This document shows, one piece after another, positions 6,364 to 12,189 of a stretch of DNA of 14,555 nt (position 1 is its first letter; each line of letters starts with the position of its first letter). The position numbers and the translations under genes are program-made. The notes beneath the pieces were generated by a model. That model searched no databases and was not told the DNA's origin. It was given only the letters and a program-made list of their open reading frames with translations. Source of the stretch: JBBTTS01 sp038064135 (GTDB taxonomy: Bacteria > Patescibacteriota > Saccharimonadia > Saccharimonadales > OMJO01); contig JBBTTS010000030.1 in NCBI GenBank assembly GCA_038064135.1, positions 1 through 14,555 on the forward strand. The letters run 5' to 3'.

Positions 6364-6367
6364 AATT

Positions 6368-6733
6368 TTACCTCTTTCGGTCATCTAAGATAGTAGTCAC
6401 CAAATAGTTTACCAGTCCTATCACCATGCCGGCAAGTATGGCTGATGTAAAACTTGAAACTTGCAGTGGTTCATAAAGCCAGCTAACAAGCAATACCATT
6501 AGTCCGTTTACTACAATCATGAATAGCCCTAAACTGAACAAAATTGCTGGCAATGATAATATTACAACTATTGGTTTTATAACTGTGTTGACTAAAGCCA
6601 AAATAAGTCCAGCAATAGTTATAACACCTGGCTCTCGCTCGTATGTGATATTACTAAACAAACCGGCAGCAATCCAAAGCCCAAGACTACTAACAAACCA
6701 ACGAACTAAAAAACGTGAAACGGGACCTCTCAT
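6368..6733 (-). CDS. YvlD / phage-holin-IV-like four-helix membrane protein
   Basis: 121 residues, nearly all hydrophobic, with four predicted membrane helices (about 10-26, 37-58, 63-84, 94-114) and the family pattern GVITIAGLILALVNTVIKPI followed by LSLPAILFSLGLFMIVVNGL. This is the DUF360/YvlD family (Pfam phage holin 4_2), widespread chromosomal proteins of unsettled role; the holin label reflects similarity, and there is no phage context here. ATG at 6733 is 19 nt past the pepP stop with AGAG upstream; its TAA is four bases from the chosen secG start. It is thus the second gene of the pepP operon. Confidence 0.88.
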   Translation of the reverse strand: MRGPVSRFLVRWFVSSLGLWIAAGLFSNITYEREPGVITIAGLILALVNTVIKPIVVILSLPAILFSLGLFMIVVNGLMVLLVSWLYEPLQVSSFTSAILAGMVIGLVNYLVTTILDDRKR

Positions 6734-6752
6734 GAATTAGCTCTATTGTAAG

Positions 6753-7982
6753 CTAGTCTAGCGTTAGCGGCAAGCCATCGACTAAAAGCTGGCAAGAATT
6801 ATCGGTAATAATAAAATCGTCTTCAATTCGTACGCCAAAACCTTCTTCTGGGATGTAAATTCCCGGTTCGATCGTTAAGGTAACATTCTTAGATATTGGG
6901 CTATCGTAATCACCGGCGTCGTGTACATCAATACCCAAAAAGTGCGATGTAGCATGCGGGAAGTATTTACGAATATTTTCGCGCTCTAGTGATTTGATAA
7001 GCCCTAGTTCTCGCAATTTTTCGCCCATATACTGCTCAACTTCTTTTTCGTATGTTCTGATTACTACTCCTGGCTTTAGCAGCGATTTAGCATAATCATA
7101 AACTTCTATAACTGCAGTATGTACTTGGCGATGGCGCTTTGCGGCACCACCCAAAAAATAAGTGCGGCTTACATCTGCACAGTATTTATTTACACGAGCA
7201 CCAACATCCAGCAAGAAAGCACCACGGCTAGTAATTGGTTTTTTAGAGGCATGGCCGTGAATTACGCAGGTGTCGGTGCCCGAAATTATCACACTTTCGA
7301 AGGCTTCACCATCAGCACCACGACTTCGAAATTGACGTAAAAGCTCGGTTTCTATTTCAAAAGTCGTCGAAAATTTAGAGATTTTTATGCCCGTAACCCG
7401 CTGTAGTGACTTATAGGTAATCTTAATGGCTTGGCGCAGTTGGGTAAGTTCTTCGGGCTGTTTTACCATGCGTAGTTTTGCCACATGGGTTTTAAGATCT
7501 AAAATTTCTAGGCTAGAATTAACACTTTTCATACGATCTACCAACGCGGCTCTAGACGGGTTTGCATACATACCATATACCTCTACAAACGCTGGGGCAG
7601 GTGCAATGGTAGCCACGTGTTTTACCCTCTTTAGCCTAGCTTCGAGTCGCTTATTGCCTTCTCGCCAGTCTAGGATGTCTGCAATACCAGAGTAGTTCTG
7701 TAAGTTTTCTAAACTTTGACCACCCTCGAACAGGTTTAAATAATCGCTTTGTTTTGGCAAAATAATAAATTCTTTACCTTTGTCTAAAACTAAAACAAAA
7801 TCGGGCTGATCAAGCCCTGTAAAATACCAAAAAGATCCATCTTGTTCAAATGGATATGGTTCTGAACCTGCTTGCTGCAGCCGACCATTGGCCGTTAAGA
7901 CAATTGGTGCTGTACCTGCAAATAAAGTCACCAAACGCTCACGGTTGCGCCGAAAAAAGTCGGGCCCAAACCTCGAACTCAT
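6753..7982 (-). CDS. pepP: Xaa-Pro aminopeptidase (M24B)
   Basis: 409 residues: an aminopeptidase P N-terminal domain (1 to about 160, with QDGSFWYFTGLDQPDFVLVL) and a pita-bread peptidase M24 domain. The five metal ligands of the dinuclear centre can be placed: D259 in LLDVGA, D270 in CADVSRTY, H347 in HATSHFLG, E372 in TIEPGIY and E387 in GVRIEDDF; H354 in GIDVHD is also present. It removes an N-terminal residue preceding proline, in the cytoplasm, and would suit a scavenger of host peptides. It heads a four-gene leftward operon ending with the peptide-binding protein. There is no Shine-Dalgarno site; an extended -10 lies nine bases upstream of the ATG, so the mRNA may start nearly at the start codon. 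Confidence 0.95.
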   Translation of the reverse strand: MSSRFGPDFFRRNRERLVTLFAGTAPIVLTANGRLQQAGSEPYPFEQDGSFWYFTGLDQPDFVLVLDKGKEFIILPKQSDYLNLFEGGQSLENLQNYSGIADILDWREGNKRLEARLKRVKHVATIAPAPAFVEVYGMYANPSRAALVDRMKSVNSSLEILDLKTHVAKLRMVKQPEELTQLRQAIKITYKSLQRVTGIKISKFSTTFEIETELLRQFRSRGADGEAFESVIISGTDTCVIHGHASKKPITSRGAFLLDVGARVNKYCADVSRTYFLGGAAKRHRQVHTAVIEVYDYAKSLLKPGVVIRTYEKEVEQYMGEKLRELGLIKSLERENIRKYFPHATSHFLGIDVHDAGDYDSPISKNVTLTIEPGIYIPEEGFGVRIEDDFIITDNSCQLLVDGLPLTLD

Positions 7983-7991
7983 AAGACTACC

Positions 7992-8000
7992 AGTATAGCA
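7992..8000 (-). promoter_or_regulatory. Extended -10 promoter of the pepP operon
   Basis: Minus-strand TGCTATACT: TGN plus -10 TATACT, ending at 7992, with only nine bases to the ATG at 7982. Transcription would start at about 7985, giving an almost leaderless mRNA, consistent with the missing ribosome site. The -35 is weak, as usual for extended -10 promoters. Confidence 0.55.
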
Positions 8001-8007
8001 GATTCGC

Positions 8008-8037
8008 TTGACATTATAGTGAAAACGCTAATACTAT
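8008..8037 (+). promoter_or_regulatory. Sigma-70-type promoter of the anchored surface-protein gene
   Basis: TTGACA (8008-8013), an 18-nt spacer, and TACTAT (8032-8037). The -35 is consensus. Transcription from about 8044 gives a short leader to the ATG at 8066. It overlaps the upstream part of the divergent pepP promoter, so the two may interfere. Confidence 0.6.
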
Positions 8038-8065
8038 TTACTATGTAATATGGGACTTTAGTAAT

Positions 8066-8734
8066 ATGGCATCTAAAAGATCGAGTTCTAAAATAACCTC
8101 AAAAAATAACAAAAAGCGTATTAGTAAACTCTTTAGTATTTTTAACCCGCGTTCACCAAAGGGCGGTATGGCACTTTTTGCACTTATTTTTGCTTTGGCC
8201 GGTGGCGGATATTTTGCCTACAAAAGTTTCGCCATCACTAATACTTTTTATTACTATCAGAGTAGCGATGGAATACGACATTCTACCGGCAGAGTATTAG
8301 CGACTCAAAATTTCGATATAGGGTCATTAAGATCTTGGTTGGTTCATAGTGGAGACATAAACGGTAGATATATGTGGTACGGCCCATACAAAAATTACAG
8401 TTTATCACCGGGTATCAACTATTATATCTTCTGTTTTGCATATGTTAGCAACAATCCTTGGGGTAAAAATAAAGTATTGTTTGATGTTACATACAATAAC
8501 GGATCTGGACGTAGAGTTTTGACATCTCAGACTGTCGAATTAAATCAAGAGCCGTATTCTAGCGGAACAAGAAAAACATCAAGTAAATGTTTAGAGGTGT
8601 CGCGATCAACAGCTAGTTCAACCTTAAAAAGTATAGAATTAAGGGTAAAGCCGGTGAGTATACCGGTGCCAGAAAATGAAAGTCCCGAGCAAGCAAAAAT
8701 TATAATTATTCGCACTTCAGTTTCGCAATATTAG
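8066..8734 (+). CDS. Membrane-anchored exported protein, unknown (saccharibacterial style)
   Basis: 222 residues of unrecognised family. The first 33 are Lys/Ser-rich, then one membrane segment at about 34-56 (MALFALIFALAGGGYFAYKS), then about 165 residues rich in Tyr, Ser, Thr and Asn, typical of an extracytoplasmic beta domain: NTFYYYQSSDGIRHS, YMWYGPYKNYSLSPGINYYI, VLFDVTYNNGSGRRVL, TLKSIELRVKP. It has just two Cys outside the membrane (C123 and C175), which could form a disulphide. Orientation should be N-in, C-out. It stands alone, divergent from pepP and convergent with uvrC, with its own promoter. A role in host attachment or the cell surface is conceivable but not shown. No clear Shine-Dalgarno site precedes the ATG (GGGA at 8052-8055 is the nearest). 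Confidence 0.75.
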   Translation: MASKRSSSKITSKNNKKRISKLFSIFNPRSPKGGMALFALIFALAGGGYFAYKSFAITNTFYYYQSSDGIRHSTGRVLATQNFDIGSLRSWLVHSGDINGRYMWYGPYKNYSLSPGINYYIFCFAYVSNNPWGKNKVLFDVTYNNGSGRRVLTSQTVELNQEPYSSGTRKTSSKCLEVSRSTASSTLKSIELRVKPVSIPVPENESPEQAKIIIIRTSVSQY

Positions 8735-8903
8735 TATTATTAATAGTCAAATAAGTGTTGCTGGATACTTCTTATCTTTTTTGGCCGATAAGTTTGTATT
8801 ATTTCACTCAACAACTCTGTCAGACGATCCATACAACTATAATCCACTATAGGTTATTATAATTGTACGCCACATATTTCGGATTTTACGTAAAAGTAAG
8901 ATA
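8735..8903. other. Convergent intergenic gap with weak hairpins
   Basis: No gene seen. CTTATC/GATAAG (inverted repeat at about 8771-8792, 10-nt loop, followed by TTTG) may terminate the preceding plus-strand gene. TTTTACGTAAAA (8884-8895) is a perfect 12-bp palindrome just past the uvrC stop. Neither has a convincing T run. Confidence 0.35.
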
Positions 8904-10403
8904 CTATTTTTTGGTTCGGATGTATTGCTTCAGAATTGTAGCTTTGTTCTTGCCGAGAAGTTTAATAAGCTCATCTTGGCGAGCTTGGGCTACACCCCGC
9001 GTGCTGCCAAAAGTTTTTATTAGTTTTTTACGCGTTGCCGGGCCAATGGTCGGTATATCATCAAGTAAACTTTTTGTTTGGCGGTTGGTTTTTAGCACCA
9101 AGTGATAGCTTACTGCAAAGCGATGTGATTCGTCACGGATTCGCTGCAACAACTTAACTACATTGGTGCTTTGCGGCAGATTTACGAGCAAATAATCTTC
9201 TGACTCGGTAATATACCCTCCGAGTTTTTGAACTACGTCAATATTTAGATCTGTATGCGACTTGGTTTTATGAATAACAATTTGTTCTTCGCGTTTAGCG
9301 ATGCCAATGAAAATCAAATTACCAAGCCCCGCCTCGTCGCGAGCACGTGTGGCAATGTCGAGCTGACCTTTACCACCATCGACAAGAACTAATTGAGGTA
9401 ATCCCCACGATTTAATATTTTTTTCTGACAGACGACGGCGAATTGTTTCATGCATATTGTAAAAGTCGTTATTTTTATCAGTCTTGGTTTTGAATTTTCG
9501 ATATTGAGCTTTATCGCTTACGCCATGCGTAAAGACAACCATGCTAGCCACCACATCGGTACCTTGTTGATGAGAAATATCGTAACCTTCTATACGACGT
9601 GGTGACACCGGCAATCGCAGTAAATCCACAAGCTCAGTAAGAGCATGGTCTTTTGAAATATCTTGGTATTCTTTGTCGCTAAATACGATTTGTTTGGTGA
9701 GATTTTTCAGCGCAAATAGCTGGTTGCGATATCGAGCGGCTTGCTCAAAATCTTTTGTTTTTGCGGCTAGTTTCATATCCCGTTCAATTTGATGAATAAT
9801 TTTTGTACGGTTGCCTTTTATATAACTTATAAGTTTTCGCAAATTCGATCTGTAATCTTTTAGACTGGTCCTTCCGCTTTCCAGTCCAGGATCAAGACCT
9901 AAATGATAATGCAAGGTTGCACGTTTTTGGTTTGGCATTTTACTTGTTGCATATGGAAATGCTCGACGTAAATATTTTAATGCTGTGCGCACATTTTGCA
10001 CGCTAAGGTACGGGCCAAAATATTTTGCTCCATCATCAAGTGGTCGACGAGTAGTTGAAACAGTTGGATAATCACTATTGTAATCTATCCGAATATAGGT
10101 GAGGCTTTTGTCGTCACGAAGTAAGATGTTATATCGAGGCAAATATCGCCTGACCATCTCGGCCTCTAAGAATAATGCGTCTAATTCGGTGTCGACTTCG
10201 ACCCAGTCGGTGTCCGAAATTTCGTTTACTAAAGCTTCGGTTTTTGGGTCGCGGCTGCGCGATTTATGAAAATATTGACGCACGCGATTTTTAAGCACCG
10301 CCGCTTTTCCCACATATATAATCTGGCCTGATTTATTTTTGTGAAAATAAACTCCAGGAGTGGCAGGCAATTGTTTAAGCTTAGTTTGAAGTATATTATT
10401 CAC
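8904..10403 (-). CDS. uvrC: UvrABC excinuclease subunit C, short and cysteine-free
   Basis: 499 residues; most UvrC proteins are about 600. Domain order is standard: GIY-YIG nuclease at about 13-95 (GVYF with Y19, IIYVGKA, R40, and E80 in FLEAEMVRRYLPRYN), UVR motif near 205-238 (KLAAKTKDFEQAARYRNQLF), RNase H-like nuclease with D275 (GYDISH), D342 (VDGGKGQLD) and H427 (DESHRF), and a helix-hairpin-helix region at about 445-495 (LLDDIPTIGPATRKKLIKTF). Both cutting centres look intact, so it should make the 3' and 5' incisions of nucleotide excision repair. The stretch at about 130-170, which in E. coli UvrC has four Cys for a 4Fe-4S cluster, contains none, and the whole protein has no Cys. 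The start is GTG at 10403; an ATG two bases earlier is out of frame. No ribosome site is seen. Confidence 0.95.
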   Translation of the reverse strand: MNNILQTKLKQLPATPGVYFHKNKSGQIIYVGKAAVLKNRVRQYFHKSRSRDPKTEALVNEISDTDWVEVDTELDALFLEAEMVRRYLPRYNILLRDDKSLTYIRIDYNSDYPTVSTTRRPLDDGAKYFGPYLSVQNVRTALKYLRRAFPYATSKMPNQKRATLHYHLGLDPGLESGRTSLKDYRSNLRKLISYIKGNRTKIIHQIERDMKLAAKTKDFEQAARYRNQLFALKNLTKQIVFSDKEYQDISKDHALTELVDLLRLPVSPRRIEGYDISHQQGTDVVASMVVFTHGVSDKAQYRKFKTKTDKNNDFYNMHETIRRRLSEKNIKSWGLPQLVLVDGGKGQLDIATRARDEAGLGNLIFIGIAKREEQIVIHKTKSHTDLNIDVVQKLGGYITESEDYLLVNLPQSTNVVKLLQRIRDESHRFAVSYHLVLKTNRQTKSLLDDIPTIGPATRKKLIKTFGSTRGVAQARQDELIKLLGKNKATILKQYIRTKK

Positions 10404-10410
10404 ATCTAAC

Positions 10411-10416
10411 AGTATA
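10411..10416 (-). promoter_or_regulatory. -10 element just before uvrC
   Basis: Minus-strand TATACT with only seven bases to the GTG at 10403. If used, transcription would begin at or next to the start codon, giving a leaderless message. The -35 is not recognisable. Confidence 0.4.
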
Positions 10417-10430
10417 CGAGATGTTTTTCT

Positions 10431-10476
10431 GCTTTATAAAAAGCTATTCTTCAGGGTAATTGAGACACGAATTTTT
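10431..10476 (+). repeat. Left inverted repeat of the module
   Basis: Reads GCTTTATAAAAAGCTATTC, then TTCAGGG, then an 8-nt segment TAATTGAG missing from the other copy, then ACACGAATTTTT. Apart from the 8-nt and 3-nt gaps and one mismatch, it matches the reverse complement of 10965-10998. Confidence 0.75.
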
Positions 10477-10484
10477 AAAGGAGG

Positions 10485-10581
10485 GGGCGGAGGGATGGGA
10501 TAGTCGCAGCAAACGACGCGGTAGGTGTTTTCACCTTCGCATCTGATGCTCGCGCGACCAGCTTCCATCATCCCTCCGCCC
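10485..10581. other. Rod-like nested stem-loop (structured RNA or DNA hairpin)
   Basis: Outer stem GGGCGGAGGGATG (10485-10497) and CATCCCTCCGCCC (10569-10581) is a perfect 13-bp inverted repeat. Inside are GTCGC/GCGAC (10503-10507 and 10554-10558) and an apical AGGTG-TTTT-CACCT (10523-10536), so the region can fold into one long bulged hairpin on either strand. It is non-coding by my reading. Candidates are a structured RNA, a recombination hairpin comparable in shape to an attC site, or a repeated-palindrome element. Confidence 0.55.
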
Positions 10582-10645
10582 TGAATGGCAGCACTTTTAA
10601 CCCGGGTAGGGAATAACAGCGCTGCCACCGCCCGATTCGATTTAA

Positions 10646-10683
10646 GGAGACCCCTGAAAGACTGGCATACTCCGCCCGTCTCC
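10646..10683 (-). terminator. Hairpin after the small membrane-protein gene
   Basis: GGAGAC (10646-10651) and GTCTCC (10678-10683) form a perfect 6-bp stem six bases past the stop of the minus-strand gene ending at 10689, with inner GC-rich sequence that may extend it. On the minus strand TTAAAT follows, so the T run of a standard terminator is weak. Confidence 0.3.
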
Positions 10684-10688
10684 GTCGA

Positions 10689-10910
10689 TTAGTCGTGATC
10701 GCGCTTCAACGAAATTCCAAGCAGACTACAGATGCCAGTGATCAGGATGATCATGATGATGACGCATGCGCCACCGATCATTCCCTGAAGCATCAGCTTC
10801 TGGTGCGGCTCGGGCTTTTCAAAGAAGACATCGATCACGAGGGCTGCACTCACCGAGCAAGTCACCAAAAAGGCGACTAACAATAAGAGCGCCCCAGAAC
10901 GACGGTTCAT
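10689..10910 (-). CDS. Small two-helix membrane protein in the GC-rich module
   Basis: 73 residues from ATG at 10910. The start is set by a strong AGGAGGA four bases upstream (CCTCCT at 10915-10920); a longer open frame to 10931 has no such site. Two hydrophobic helices: GALLLLVAFLVTCSVSAALV at about 6-25 and MIGGACVIIMIILITGICSL at about 45-64, joined by the polar FFEKPEPHQKLML and ending in KRDHD. No family is recognised. The strong ribosome site is unlike the leaderless or weak starts of the surrounding genes and fits a foreign origin. The gene is read in the same direction as uvrC and lies downstream of the near-consensus promoter at 11036-11065. Confidence 0.6.
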   Translation of the reverse strand: MNRRSGALLLLVAFLVTCSVSAALVIDVFFEKPEPHQKLMLQGMIGGACVIIMIILITGICSLLGISLKRDHD

Positions 10911-10964
10911 GGTTCCTCCTCTCCGTTGCACCGTATCTCGGCGCTGGAGATTTTTTAGGTTCGA

Positions 10965-10998
10965 AAAAATTCGTGTCCCTGAAGATTAGCTTTTAAAG
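10965..10998 (-). repeat. Right inverted repeat of the module
   Basis: On the minus strand: CTTTAAAAGCTAATC, TTCAGGG, ACACGAATTTTT. It is the shorter partner of 10431-10476, lacking TAATTGAG. Confidence 0.75.
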
Positions 10999-11035
10999 TA
11001 CAAAATTAAGTGGCTTAAAATTAGCCGGAAATCAA

Positions 11036-11065
11036 ATTATAACAGATTACATGCAGTCTTGTCAA
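11036..11065 (-). promoter_or_regulatory. Near-consensus sigma-70-type promoter facing the module
   Basis: Minus-strand TTGACA (11060-11065), 18-nt spacer, TATAAT (11036-11041): both hexamers are consensus. It lies six bases past the trhO stop and points at the module and then uvrC. It may have been the ancestral uvrC promoter before the module was inserted, and now drives the small membrane-protein gene. Confidence 0.6.
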
Positions 11066-11070
11066 TTACT

Positions 11071-11961
11071 TTAAACTAGGTTATCCGAAATAATCACGTT
11101 GTGTGTTTTGCAAAATCTGGACTTTTTAGCACAATCTAGGCAGGCCAAAATTAAGTCATTACAGCTAACGTCGCCGCAATTGATAAAATTACTTGTTTTT
11201 TGACCGCACAAGCTGCATTTACCAATATCTTTTGCTTTGTCGCTAAAGCTAACTGTCATTCGCTTATCAAAAACATAAAGCTTACCTTCCCACAGGCCAT
11301 CGTCTTTATATTTTTCGCCATATTTAACAATTCCACCATCTATTTGATAGACATCTTTAAAACCCTTATCTTTCATGAGGGCCGTAAGTATTTCGCAGCG
11401 AATCCCACCCGTACAATAGGTGACTAAAGTTTTATTTTTAAGCGATTGCATTTTGGAGGTATTGAGCTCATTAATAAAATCACGCGTAGTTCGGGTATTG
11501 GGCACTACCGCGTTTTTAAATTTTCCTATCTTTGCTTCATACTCATTTCGACCGTCTACAAAAACTACATCACTCCCTTTTTTGGCGACTAAGTCGTGTA
11601 AAGCACTGGGCTTAATGTGCTTGCCACCTCCAACAACACCTTTAGTTGTTACTTTTATATCATTTGGCGCCATAAAAGTAACTAGCTCGTCACGTACCCG
11701 AATGCTAAGTCGCGGGAAATCATCTGCTTTTCCGTCACTCCACTTATAAGGAATCGATTTGAAGCTTGGGTGCAAGTTCATTTGTTTTTTGTAAGCTTTA
11801 AGACTTTCAATGTTCCCCCCAATCGTACCGTTAATGCCTTGTTTCGAAATAATAATTCGACCTTTTAATTCGTGGCGTTCGCACAACTGCCTCTGCCAGT
11901 GCATTACCGACTCTGGGTCAGCTAGTGGCACAAACTTGTAATATAAAATTATCTTTTCCAT
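11071..11961 (-). CDS. trhO: tRNA uridine(34) hydroxylase, rhodanese family
   Basis: 296 residues of the UPF0176/YceA type: an N-terminal acylphosphatase-like domain (LKGRIIISKQGINGTIGGN, about 32-50), a rhodanese domain (about 120-215) with catalytic C183 in YCTGGIRCE, and the Cys-rich C-terminal rhodanese_C region (CSLCG at 249-253, then CNDLILACLDCAKKSRFCKT). The E. coli enzyme makes 5-hydroxyuridine at U34 of several tRNAs in an oxygen-dependent reaction; tRNA-Val(UAC) at 88-161 is the sort of substrate expected. The gene stands alone, divergent from the ABC exporter. A TATAAT box with ten bases before the ATG and no Shine-Dalgarno site suggest a leaderless or nearly leaderless message. 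Confidence 0.93.
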   Translation of the reverse strand: MEKIILYYKFVPLADPESVMHWQRQLCERHELKGRIIISKQGINGTIGGNIESLKAYKKQMNLHPSFKSIPYKWSDGKADDFPRLSIRVRDELVTFMAPNDIKVTTKGVVGGGKHIKPSALHDLVAKKGSDVVFVDGRNEYEAKIGKFKNAVVPNTRTTRDFINELNTSKMQSLKNKTLVTYCTGGIRCEILTALMKDKGFKDVYQIDGGIVKYGEKYKDDGLWEGKLYVFDKRMTVSFSDKAKDIGKCSLCGQKTSNFINCGDVSCNDLILACLDCAKKSRFCKTHNVIISDNLV

Positions 11962-11971
11962 CAGTTTAAAA

Positions 11972-11980
11972 ATTATATCA
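11972..11980 (-). promoter_or_regulatory. Extended -10 promoter of trhO
   Basis: Minus-strand TGATATAAT: TGN plus consensus TATAAT (11972-11977), ten bases before the ATG at 11961. A TTCAAA 16 bases upstream is a possible -35. Confidence 0.55.
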
Positions 11981-11994
11981 TGTTTACCCCTGTT

Positions 11995-12023
11995 TTGAAG
12001 TTATTTGATGCTTGTGCTACAAT
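11995..12023 (+). promoter_or_regulatory. Promoter of the ABC exporter and its leader
   Basis: TTGAAG (11995-12000), a 17-nt spacer, and TACAAT (12018-12023), with extended TGC directly before the -10. The transcript would start near 12030, about 160 nt upstream of the exporter ATG. Confidence 0.65.
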
Positions 12024-12029
12024 GAAGTA

Positions 12030-12189
12030 CTAATATTATTGAACGGAAAGGGCGACCCAGAATGTACTTAGCAACCTCTTCTACAAGTGCGTGTCGCCCG
12101 ACGGCGTAAACTCTCGCCAATTTCCAGTCAAAACGTACTCTTTTTTAATAAATTTATTTTTGCGACAGTTTTAGGAGGCTGTTCGCGAC
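12030..12189 (+). promoter_or_regulatory. Structured leader with mutually exclusive pairings
   Basis: GGGCGAC (12050-12056) and GTCGCCC (12093-12099) form a stem that encloses most of a 15-codon ORF. Further down, GCGACAG (12162-12168) pairs with CTGTTCGC (12179-12186, one bulged U), placing the AGGAGG ribosome site in the loop. The single TGTCGC at 12092-12097 can pair with the first arm, with GCGACA at 12162-12167, or with GCGACA at 12185-12190, which includes the first base of the start codon. Such competing pairings are typical of leader-peptide or ligand-controlled expression. I do not recognise a known riboswitch class. Confidence 0.5.
12062..12109 (+). CDS. Putative 15-residue leader peptide
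   Basis: ATG at 12062 encodes MYLATSSTSACRPTA and ends with TAA at 12107-12109. GGAAAGGG (12045-12052) gives a ribosome site about nine bases upstream. The codons TGT CGC CCG cover the 3' arm of the leader's first stem, so a translating ribosome would open that stem and block the alternative pairings. Leader peptides of this kind are known ahead of some antibiotic-resistance and multidrug ABC genes. It may still be fortuitous. Confidence 0.4.
   Translation: MYLATSSTSACRPTA

Larger units (their letters stand above)
10431..10998. mobile_element. Inverted-repeat-bounded GC-rich module without transposase
   Basis: A block of about 55-57% GC (counted at 10501-10620) sits in AT-rich DNA and is bounded by imperfect inverted repeats at 10431-10476 and 10965-10998. 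Composition changes just inside the repeats. Inside are a well-formed small membrane-protein gene with a strong ribosome site, a nested rod-like fold (10485-10581) and another hairpin (10646-10683). No transposase or recombinase is encoded, so if mobile it would move by a factor supplied elsewhere, like a MITE or passenger element. No clear target-site duplication is seen. A rearranged remnant, or foreign DNA joined during assembly, cannot be excluded. Confidence 0.5.

Noticed and set aside
8771..8800. Strong intrinsic terminator for the surface-protein gene.
   Set aside because: The 6-bp stem is A/T-rich with a 10-nt loop and only TTTG after it; kept only as a weak hairpin note.
10434..10571. 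Open frame on the minus strand beginning ATGATG after GGAGG, encoding a Pro-rich C-terminus (YPIPPPPPLK).
   Set aside because: It runs straight through the 13-bp inverted repeat and ends in the left inverted repeat, the ribosome site is too close to the first ATG, and the proline run is only the complement of the G-rich stem. Probably repeat-derived.
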